Shown one piece after another: positions 9,448-16,660 of a stretch of DNA of 17,393 nt. The first letter of the stretch is position 1, and the number at the start of each line of letters is the position of its first letter. The position numbers were made by a program, and so were the translations under genes. This DNA is from Cyclostephanos tholiformis (Eukaryota > Bacillariophyta > Thalassiosirophyceae > Thalassiosirales > Thalassiosiraceae), in contig JALLPB010000335.1 of the NCBI GenBank assembly GCA_036939975.1, forward strand, positions 1 to 17,393. Direction: 5' to 3'. The notes under the pieces are model-generated. The model ran no database searches. It had not been told where the DNA came from and saw only the letters and a program-made list of their open reading frames with translations.

Positions 9448-10161
9448 AATGAGCGGAGAAAGATCTCGACGAGAAGAGGAGAGAGGGGATGTCGCTCAAC
9501 AACGATGAGGGAGGGAAGAGTTGTCTGTGACCGGAGTTCATCTTGAGTAATCCTCCCACATCAAAGCAGGCTACTAGCTAGCTAGGTACGTACTCCGATA
9601 CAAAATTCTGCAACCCCAGAGTTACCTACGAGATACGTGGGAATCAAATCTTCTCTTCACGAGGGAATTAATAGAGATCATTTGCAACGGCCTTTCCGAG
9701 AATGGAGAAAATGGAATGGCGATGGACAGACTGACTGGACCTCCCAAACACCCGTCCCTTACCTTTTACTCAGAGTTCGTCGATACTATTTCCAACGTTG
9801 TTGTGTCAGTCCCTTGCTACGATACCCTGCCTCCAATAATTATTAGGTCTTAGGTTTCACTGCGTGAACATTACCTACTATATCTGCATAGTCCAAGGCC
9901 CAGGGGAAGTCGGCAGGCAGGTGAGGCAGCAGACTGGCATGGCTTGACAATGGCGCTGATTTAGTGATACATGCATCTCGTTGCTTATTGTGAACCTGGA
10001 AATAACGCTTATATGCAGGCCGCGAGAGTTGGGGATGGATGGATCGATTTTACCCTGGTAGCGTCGTCTAAATATCACTCGAATTTACCTTCTCACTCGA
10101 CCCTTTCCCTGTTTTGCCGTTCTTCAAATCCGCAGTAGTTATCTCTCCAAATTCAATTGAC
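9448..10161. promoter_or_regulatory. divergent intergenic region, remodeller and uS17
   Basis: This gap of 714 bp has no supported gene. It must hold the promoters and 5' leaders of the minus-strand remodeller and plus-strand uS17. The remodeller side (9448-9520) is purine-rich on the plus strand. The uS17 side (10085-10130) is pyrimidine-rich on the plus strand, a feature often seen near starts of ribosomal protein genes. Two adjacent palindromes lie at 9574-9593. Small frames at 9637-9846 (+) and 9878-10078 (-) have no recognisable content. Confidence 0.5.
9574..9593. repeat. two adjacent perfect palindromes
   Basis: CTAGCTAGCTAG (9574-9585) is immediately followed by GTACGTAC (9586-9593). 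Both are perfect palindromes, and they sit 126 bp upstream of the remodeller start codon. They could be binding sites for dimeric regulators or simply short tandem repeats of CTAG and GTAC. No function is shown. Confidence 0.6.
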
Positions 10162-10902
10162 ATGCCTCGCTTAGCCACAAATTACAAGGAGTGCGATCGT
10201 GAGTTATCCACATTTTTTGATGCGTGCTCATTCGTGTAAAGCACGTCGCGTTGATTCTACTTCTATTTCATAAATGAAATATGAATCAGAAACGCACCAT
10301 CGTAACAAGATTAAATTTTGAAATATTTCTTCATCGCTGCACCTGAATCGATTCGTCTAACACAGATTTTTTTGTCAATTGATGATGTGACCCCTCTCAC
10401 ATAATTGTGCTCCATTATCGTGTGGTGACGGCTCACGATAGAGCACGAAAGAGCCTACCAGGCCCAGGATGCAATCTTCGTCGCACGCAAGCGCAGCGTC
10501 AGCGCCAAGAAGGTCAAGCCGATGCGCTGGGTAAAGAACGTCGGTCTTGGCATCAAGACCCCTGACGCCGCCGTCGAGGGAAATTACGTTGACAAGAAGT
10601 GTCCCTTCACCGGAAACGTCTCCATCCGTGGTAAGATCTTGAAGGGACTTGTCATCTCCACGAAGATGAAGCGCACCATTGTCGTTCGTAGGGATTACCT
10701 CCACTACATCAAGAAGTACCGTCGTTTCGAGAAGCGTCACAAGAACATCCACGCTCATTGTAGCCCTTGTTTCCCCGTGAAGGAAGGCGACATTGTGACC
10801 ATCGGTCAGTGCCGTCCTTTGGCTAAGACTGTCAAGTTCAATGTCGTGGCCCATGAGTCTCAGAGGACTAAGACTGGCAAAAAGACCTTCCGTATGTTCT
10901 AA
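10162..10902 (+). CDS. RPS11: small ribosomal subunit protein uS17 (eukaryotic S11)
   Basis: Two exons: 10162-10198 and 10442-10902, giving 165 residues (human 158). The main exon carries the eukaryotic S11 blocks: [11 protein letters not shown] (15-25), [46 protein letters not shown], and the S17 signature [18 protein letters not shown] (128-145). The OB-fold protein binds 18S rRNA in the 40S subunit. In-frame stops lie just upstream of the main exon, so a short first exon is needed. I chose ATG 10162 with donor GTGAGT at 10199 and acceptor AG at 10440-10441. This gives the right phase and an N-terminus (CDQHERAYQ) that lines up with the human DIQTERAYQ. The first exon is the least certain part. 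Codon use is biased toward C- and G-ending codons (AAG, ATC, GTC), as expected for high expression. Confidence 0.95.
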
Positions 10903-10963
10903 TCGATGTGCGATGGTGTCTTTTCTCCCAGTCAGTAGTTCTAATTCTAAACAACGGTAGCCA

Positions 10964-11028
10964 AATAAAAATTACAAATACATTCATATGAATGAAAAAT
11001 AGTGTGTCGTGGTCAACTCTGCAATAAA
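10964..11028 (+). terminator. candidate polyadenylation signals of uS17
   Basis: AATAAA occurs at 10964-10969 and again at 11023-11028, about 60 and 120 bp after the uS17 stop codon. Position and strand fit cleavage signals. Whether this organism uses the AATAAA hexamer is not known from the window. Confidence 0.45.
10981..10994. repeat. 14-bp perfect palindrome
   Basis: CATTCATATGAATG reads the same on both strands. It lies between the two AATAAA hexamers behind uS17 and could fold into a small hairpin in the transcript or bind a dimeric protein. A chance origin in AT-rich DNA is possible. Confidence 0.6.
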
Positions 11029-11670
11029 AGAGCCAAGAATTTTTAAGGTGATTTTAATGTTCTTCGATGAATCGAAGTTCACTGTCCAAGTAAACATAAT
11101 GAGGTTTCATGGAATTCCAGATCGCGAATGAAATTCAATCTTGGCAGATTGTGAGGACTTGTATGTTCGAGATTCCGAGATTGGCCACGCGGAGCACGAG
11201 CGTGCGCCTTTAGGTCCGCGGTATCTGTTGCAGGGTCCCCCTATTCCGGAAGTAGTTAATTGGCTTGGAATGTCGGTAAAGATGTGCTCACTCGAACCAT
11301 CTTGCCACGTGATGACCATATATCTTGCGATATCAGTTTCCAGGCTGAGACAATGTGATTCTTGACGATCATCAAGCCATACTGAACTATTTTCTCCGGC
11401 AGCGTATCCTGGGCTCGAAAACATGTCAGATGTTGATTGAGAGCGCTACTTTCTGACACGACGGATTTCTTGGCAGCCGGGTCGTCTGGCAAAATAGAAA
11501 AGGCTTCAGAGCAGGGAAAATGCACGATTGTAGTCGGATACACCCCAACGTTGACTGCCTGCATCTATTATTTATCTAAGTGGATCTATTCTTGGAATCC
11601 AAATTTCATCATGTCTGAGTTTTATGCCCCACGAACCCCCCCCCCCTCATGGGATATAGGAGAAATATTC

Positions 11671-12290
11671 CTACTTCTTTCTTGGTCGCACTAGATATTT
11701 ATTTAATTCCCGCATTAGGGCCTTATCCTTGCCTTTGTGATGCAAGTCATAATCTTCCCGACACTTGTCGTACTGCAAATAATGATAGGTAGTGGTAGAG
11801 ATCAACGGTATTCAACAACCTGGAGTGATTTGGTATGAGAAACAAAGGTAGAATGAATCATCTTACCTCCTTAATGTATTTGTAGATAGCGTGATTCTGT
11901 GTAAAGATAATCAAGGGGCGAAAAGTAGTTTGAGCAATCCGTGGATGGAATATACAAACAGCATAATGAAACGCACACCACGCATACCTCATATTTAGCA
12001 GCCTCCAAAGAGTTCATCACTTTCTCTTGTTGTTCATGGCAAATGGGCAATCGCCTCCCCTGTCCTCGTGCGGCCATGCGGAGCTGTTCGAGTGTGATTC
12101 CGATTTTGGGATTGCGTTCCGGTTTATATCCGGGGCGAAGCAACGCTCTGGAGGTGTGAAAGTTGGACGTCGCCGTGGTGATTCGTAACTTTGGAGACGC
12201 TATCGCGGCATCTGCAGTGGAGAAAATAGGGATTGTGACGGAGTGTACGTGCCGACGATGGGAGAGGAGTTGTATCGAGAGGAAGGACAT
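11671..12290 (-). CDS. probable mitochondrial orphan protein with a micro-exon
   Basis: Three exons on the minus strand: 12290-11988, 11896-11867 and 11772-11671, giving 144 residues. Exon 2 is only 30 bp (NHAIYKYIKE). All junctions are phase 0, with GT-AG sites and clear pyrimidine-rich or CAG acceptors. The N-terminus (1-50) is Ser/Thr/Ala/Arg/His-rich, and FHTSRALLRPGY at ~44-55 resembles a mitochondrial processing region. The mature part reads NPKIGITLEQLRMAARGQGR, then a Glu/Lys-rich helical C-terminus (YDKCREDYDLHHKGKDKALMRELNKYL) ending in RPRKK. The joined protein changes smoothly across junctions, which supports the model. I do not recognise the family; a small mitochondrial assembly or ribosomal factor would fit the size and charge, but that is a guess. 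The start has A at -3. The gene is divergent from LSM6 across 263 bp. Confidence 0.72.
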
Positions 12291-12553
12291 GATGCATGAG
12301 GAAGCGAGCCAACTCTGTCAAGGCAGCGGCGGGGCAATGATCGATGATGCTCTGAGAGAGCTATTTTTTGTACTTGTGAATTCATAGGTGTAGTCCATTT
12401 ACTAGTAATTTTCGGTCAAATATCTCAAAAATAGCGTAAAAATCACTAAACTGTCGAATTCTATGAGTAAAAAAGCACAAACGACAGACAGGACACACTA
12501 CTTTTCCCAACACACAGAGTAAAGTAGTAGAATCGAGTACTAATAATCACATC
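12291..12553. promoter_or_regulatory. divergent promoter region, orphan and LSM6
   Basis: These 263 bp separate the start codons of the minus-strand mitochondrial orphan and plus-strand LSM6. The LSM6 half is AT-rich, with A runs near 12420-12480. No TATA box or named motif stands out. Confidence 0.4.
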
Positions 12554-13190
12554 ATGTCTTCCGCAGCAACAGATGCCACCCAAGCACCCGAGAAGGTATG
12601 TGCTGCCTTTGTTGAATCATTAAAGACGGAGAAATGTGTATAATGATCCCGTCAGTGATTGCCGGCGACCATCTTTCGTCCGTTTGTCTCTTACAAATAA
12701 TGACCCCACCCGATCTGATTTGTTTATTAATTCATTTTCAAGGCGGGTAGTAGCTCTGCCTCAGAACAGAACAAACGATCCCCATCCGATTTCTTAAAAG
12801 CTGTGCTGGGAAGGCCTGTTAATGTTCGCCTTAGTTCTGGAACTGATTATCGCGGTGAGAAGCTTGACAAATGACAGGTGGATAATACGTCCCACATTAT
12901 TCTAACTTTTATCTGCTCGATTGATTGTTCGGATTTCATCCTCTAGGTGTACTTGCCTGCTTAGACGGCTACATGAATATTGCAATGGAACAGACAGAAG
13001 AATACGTGGATGGACAACTGACGTCAAAATATGGGGATTGTTTTATCCGCGGTAACAATGGTAAGTTTGTCTGCCGCAACGAAACGTTTCGATTATGTAA
13101 CACGGAAGTCATCTTCTGCACTCATTATCCACATGGTTATTTTTCCTTTGACATCTAAAAGTGTTGTACATCGCTAGCCAAAGGAGGTAG
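12554..13190 (+). CDS. LSM6: U6 snRNA-associated Sm-like protein LSm6
   Basis: Four exons: 12554-12595, 12743-12854, 12947-13060 and 13162-13190, giving 98 residues (human 80). Residues 28-89 follow the LSM6 consensus closely: PSDFLKAVLGRPVNVRL, SGTDYRG, then VLACLDGYMNIAMEQTEEY (Sm1) and YGDCFIRGNN (Sm2, 80-89). The last exon of 29 bp supplies VLYIASQRR, finishing the final beta strand just as in human LSM6 (NNVLYI...). LSm6 is a ring subunit of both the nuclear LSm2-8 ring on U6 snRNA (splicing) and the cytoplasmic LSm1-7 ring (mRNA decay). The first exon codes a 14-residue tail (MSSAATDATQAPEK), so the protein has an N-terminus about 20 residues longer than usual. Introns of 147, 92 and 101 bp have GTATGT, GTGAGA and GTAAGT donors. 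Without splicing of intron 3 the protein would lose the last strand. Confidence 0.97.
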
Positions 13191-13641
13191 ATATGTAGCG
13201 TTAACAAAACGGGCGATAGAAGTGGTTTGACTTGATTAGTTCGTGTAATGGATCGGGGGAGTAGGATAGGATCTCAAGTTTTCGAATCCGATGGAGCTGG
13301 GGGATGACGGTTACAGCATTTCCTATCTTGAAAAGGAAGCAGATCGAGAATGAACCAATTCAACTGAATAAATGGGCTTAAATTTAGTCAGTGCATACAA
13401 TACCTGTTTCTCAAGTTATCAGTTCACGCGTCCAGACTGTAATACATTTACCGTAGTTGAAATATATGCGGGTACCCAAAAGGGATGATGTTCGATTAGC
13501 AGGTGTATGTAGAAAAAAATGTCGTCTTAGATTATTCATTATTTTTTAATAGAATAACTCAATTTTTCTATGCACGATTGCCTCTTAATAGCGCACAAAA
13601 TATCCAACACTAAACACTCTTGGGATTGAGCTACAAAAAAA
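13191..13641. other. convergent intergenic region, LSM6 and GMD
   Basis: These 451 bp contain the 3' regions of two convergent genes. AATAAA at 13367-13372 on the plus strand is a possible LSM6 polyadenylation signal, about 180 bp after its stop. The GMD-proximal end (13510-13600) is AT-rich. I see no coding frame of interest and no RNA gene. Confidence 0.45.
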
Positions 13642-15055
13642 TTAAGGTCGCGGTGCCTCGGGATCGATTGTCTCCCCCTTCACCATTGCAAGATCTGCCG
13701 CCATCATGTCCTTCACAAGTCCTTCGAAGCCCAGCTCTGCCTCCCATCCTAGAACTCTCTTGGCCTTGCTGGGGTCACCGAGGAGGAGCTCAACCTCAGT
13801 TGGCCGGAAGTAACGTTGATCAATTCGGACTAAGACACGAGATTCGTCACTAGCATCCACTCCTACCTCATCAACGGTGCCGAATTCTCCCATCCACTTT
13901 ATGGTAATGCCAACATAAGCAAATGCTTTCTCAACGAATTCCCGCACGGTGTGAGTCTCCCCAGTGGCCAAGACGTAATCATCAGGCTCGTCATGTTGAA
14001 GCATCATCCACATGCCAAGAACGTAGTCACGTGCATGTCCCCAGTCACGCTTCGCGTCGATGTTACCAAGGTAGAGGCATTTATCCAGTCCTTGACTGAT
14101 TCTAGCCACCGCAATAGTAATCTTGCGTGTAACGAAGGTGGCACCGCGGCGAGGAGACTCATGATTGAAGAGAATACCATTGGTCAAATGCATACCATAG
14201 GCTTCGCGGTAGTTGACCAGAATCCAAAAAGCATACTGCTTTGCAACAGCGTAAGGTGAACGAGGATAGAAGGGCGTGGTTTCAGACTGGGGGACCTCTT
14301 GAACTTTTCCGTACAATTCGGAGGTGGAGGCTTGGTAGAAACGACATGTTTTTTCGAGGCCACAGGCGCGAATCGCGTCGAGCATGCGGAGAACACCGAC
14401 ACCATCGCAATCAGCAGTGTACTAAGAAGAAAAAGCAAAGTAAGAAGCGTAGAATGGTACGGAGTCAGACACGGTGTAATTTAGCACAAAATTTCATCAT
14501 AAAACTTGATGCCTTCCTCACCTCTGGCATATCGAAAGAAACCTTGACGTGACTCATAGCGCCCAAATTGTAAATTTCATCAGGTTTTACGTTCGCAATT
14601 ATGGTGATAAGATTGGTAGCATCACACAGGTCACCATAATGAAGAAAAAGCTTGACTCCAGTCTCATGGCGGTCGCGGTAGATGTGATCAATCCGACCAG
14701 TGTTGAATGAAGAAGATCGACGGATGATGCCATGGACCTGTGGCAGTTGGTTTGATGATTTTATGCAAGATAAAGGGGAAATAAGTGAGAAAATCAGTAG
14801 AACAAATGACTCTTACAACACGGTCAAAACGGATAAAAAAATCACGCAACCACTGTGGCAAAGTTATGAGTAGACTGCATTATGGTGCATTATATACAAA
14901 TCAGGAGGTAGCTGCCGACACAGCATCCTCTCATCCCTTCCAACATGTACCTGGCAGTAGTAACTCACTGTGTACCCCTTCGACACCAACAATTCCGTCA
15001 AATACGATCCATCTTGACCAGTTATACCAGTAATGAGAGCAACTTTGCCTGCCAT
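13642..15055 (-). CDS. GMD: GDP-mannose 4,6-dehydratase
   Basis: Three exons on the minus strand: 15055-14969, 14737-14522 and 14421-13642, giving 360 residues. The enzyme is an NADP-dependent extended short-chain dehydrogenase. It converts GDP-D-mannose to GDP-4-keto-6-deoxymannose, the first step toward GDP-L-fucose, usually in the cytosol. The Rossmann motif TGITGQDG is at residues 9-16. [44 protein letters not shown] and [16 protein letters not shown] are family blocks. The active site by homology is Thr134, Glu136, Tyr158 and Lys162 (YxxxK). [10 protein letters not shown] and YFRPTEVE complete the substrate-binding part. Length and order match human GMDS. Intron 1 (231 bp) splits KGYT from VHGI, and intron 2 (100 bp) splits MPE from YTAD; both are phase 0. 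The start was set at 15055 because homologues begin here, although the frame stays open upstream to a Met at 15367. Confidence 0.97.
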
Positions 15056-16137
15056 AGTATTGTTTTCAAAGCCGCGAGGCGGTTCTTTGGTGTTGGCTCT
15101 TCTAAAAAAAAAATTATGACGACGGGTCGGTACCACATACCGAGAGCCTGAACCGCGCGCGAGAGGAGAGATGAAGTCAGGGCTGGACAAAAGATTTCTA
15201 CTATCGTAGGTATCAGTTCCTACAAACACAAGCAAAGATCTTAAAAGTGCCCCTGAAGGCCAGACGGAATGACTAATGACTGTGTGACTCAAAAAAAAGG
15301 TGTCATCCACGGAGTTTTTGGAATTTTCCTTTTGGGGAGGAAAAACTCGGTGCGCCTTTGATTGCAACTACCTAATGTAGATAATGCAAATAGAAGACAG
15401 AAAATGAGGCAAACGGCTAAACTAGCACTACATGTAATTCGCATGCAAAAAGGAATAGTAGACTATTGTTTTTGCAAACTAATTGGACAAAGTCCTAGTA
15501 CAGAATTACGCTATGGGTGGGTTTAAGAAAAGGAAAATGGTGGGAACAGTGATGGTTTCCCCCATTTGATATTGTCTTAAGCTCCCTGAAATTCAGACTT
15601 TTGCCTAAAAATTGACCTAGGGAGTGGAGGATGGGTTGAAGATTTTGTGTGTGCATACGCTGGTCTTTTGGTTGATGGTTCGATGATAGTGGAGTTTGCT
15701 TATCGAGGGCTCAAACAAAAACAACAATGAAAGGATTTAGCACGTCATATACATGCATCTCTTGTGCTTGAGGCTAAGACAACCATGCATTGAGGAGAGA
15801 ATTTCGGATCTTTATGGCTTGAAGCCAATGCAATTTCAAACTGTTTCAATTTTAGGATTCAGAAGCAATTGCGAGAAAGACAGACTGGCTATGATGGGAA
15901 AGTCAGTCAAGGGACTAGCCAGTAGGAGAGAAGACAATTCTCTTGGGTCAGCTTCGGTGCCTTCCCAAGCTCTCGGAGAGGGATGGGTGCAACAGACACG
16001 CATCCTACATCCTAGTATTATGTACACGTAAGCCTAATCTTGTATTTGGAGCTGACGCACAGAGAATTTCCAGACCATCGTACACTGTGGTAGTTTGCAC
16101 TAACAGCTACCTGCAATTTGAGTGGGTTTAAGTACTT
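15056..16137. other. GMD upstream region, no gene supported
   Basis: This 1.08-kb stretch lies upstream of GMD on the minus strand and before the GC-rich segment. The part nearest GMD (15056-15370) is open in the GMD frame and probably holds its 5' leader and promoter. From 15370 to 16137 the sequence is AT-richer with scattered short frames, such as 15753-16031 (+), that show nothing recognisable. I see no RNA gene or clear repeat. Confidence 0.45.
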
Positions 16138-16209
16138 TTTTGGGGGGGTCGCCGGGGGGTAGGCGGGGGAATGACATCATCAGTGACATTCGGACATCCC
16201 CCACTCTCC

Positions 16210-16261
16210 CCCCAATTTTCAGGGTGTCAAGTTTCCCCCATTTTGTGGGGCAAAATTGGGG
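16210..16261. repeat. inverted repeat, 10-bp perfect arms with an inner hairpin
   Basis: CCCCAATTTT (16210-16219) pairs with AAAATTGGGG (16252-16261). Inside the loop, CCCCA (16236-16240) and TGGGG (16246-16250) form a smaller hairpin around TTTTG. It is the first of three hairpins in a row. Confidence 0.8.
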
Positions 16262-16282
16262 CAAAAATCCGATTTTCGCCCC
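16258..16282. repeat. inverted repeat, 11-bp arms, one mismatch
   Basis: GGGGCAAAAAT (16258-16268) pairs with ATTTTCGCCCC (16272-16282) with one mismatch and a 3-base loop. Its left arm overlaps the right arm of the preceding inverted repeat by four G, so the two structures compete. Confidence 0.8.
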
Positions 16283-16304
16283 CCTGTAGACCTCTACGGA
16301 GGGG
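16281..16304. repeat. imperfect inverted repeat
   Basis: CCCCTGTAG (16281-16289) pairs with CTACGGAGGGG (16294-16304) with a small bulge and the 4-base loop ACCT. It overlaps the right arm of the second inverted repeat by two bases and ends 100 bp before the strong-context ATG at 16404. Confidence 0.65.
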
Positions 16305-16403
16305 CCTGGTACAACAATCCCCCTGCCTCTTTTAGAACCTTGCGGAGGAGGAGGAGACGGCTTCCCCTTGCTCTTCTCTCACCTTCTCCTATTATTGTCC
16401 ACC

Positions 16404-16660
16404 ATGGCTGAAGCTGAAGCTCCTCCTCCCGCCGCTCCCCCATCCTTCCCCTCCTCCCTAGTGATTGCCAGATTGTTCTGGCCACTAACTGCAACGTTGA
16501 CATATGCATCTTGCAGGGCTGCATGTGCACAAGGTCATGTATCCCTCCAAATGGGAGGTGGGCTGCGCTCAAGCAGTTGCTGTGGGAGTTGGAGCCTCCC
16601 TCTCCTGGTCCATTTCATGCCACCTTCTGGTGATGAACAGCAAACTTGCGCGGGAGAAAT
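16404..16660 (+). pseudogene. possible frame-disrupted 5' part of the unknown reading frame
   Basis: ATG 16404 has an excellent start context (CCACC before ATGG) and opens a Pro/Ala-rich peptide (MAEAEAPPPAAPPSFPSS). This frame then runs to a stop at 16662-16664 through sequence that looks less protein-like. A second frame, the same as that of the downstream reading frame, is open from 16418 to 16633. It gives a Cys-rich stretch, then PNGRWAALKQLLWELEPPSPG, and ends at two TGA codons (16631-16636). A third frame gives LVMNSKLAREKYE (16627-16665) before the downstream frame resumes. Together they look like one ancestral coding stretch with small shifts. Alternatives are unrecognised splicing, sequencing indels or a plain 5' leader. 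Confidence 0.35.

Larger units (their letters stand above)
10903..11670. other. intergenic region, no gene supported
   Basis: A 768-bp gap lies between the convergent uS17 and minus-strand orphan genes. The first ~130 bp hold uS17 3' signals. From about 11100 to 11570 several frames on both strands are open for 75-105 codons (for example 11256-11564 minus and 11107-11424 minus), but I recognise no domain and see no consistent exon chain. This stretch could be a decayed gene or a non-coding transcript. A C-run lies at 11637-11646. Confidence 0.4.

Noticed and set aside
10199..10441. Possible box C/D snoRNA in the uS17 intron (TGATG and CTGA motifs)
   Set aside because: The C-like boxes are imperfect, the CTGA is badly spaced, and no terminal stem is visible.
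10375..10854. 159-codon minus-strand frame
   Set aside because: It is antisense to ribosomal protein uS17, whose codon bias keeps the opposite frame open.
13281..13290. TTCGAATCC, tRNA T-loop-like sequence
   Set aside because: The flanks do not form a 5-bp T stem, and no anticodon or acceptor stem can be built around it.
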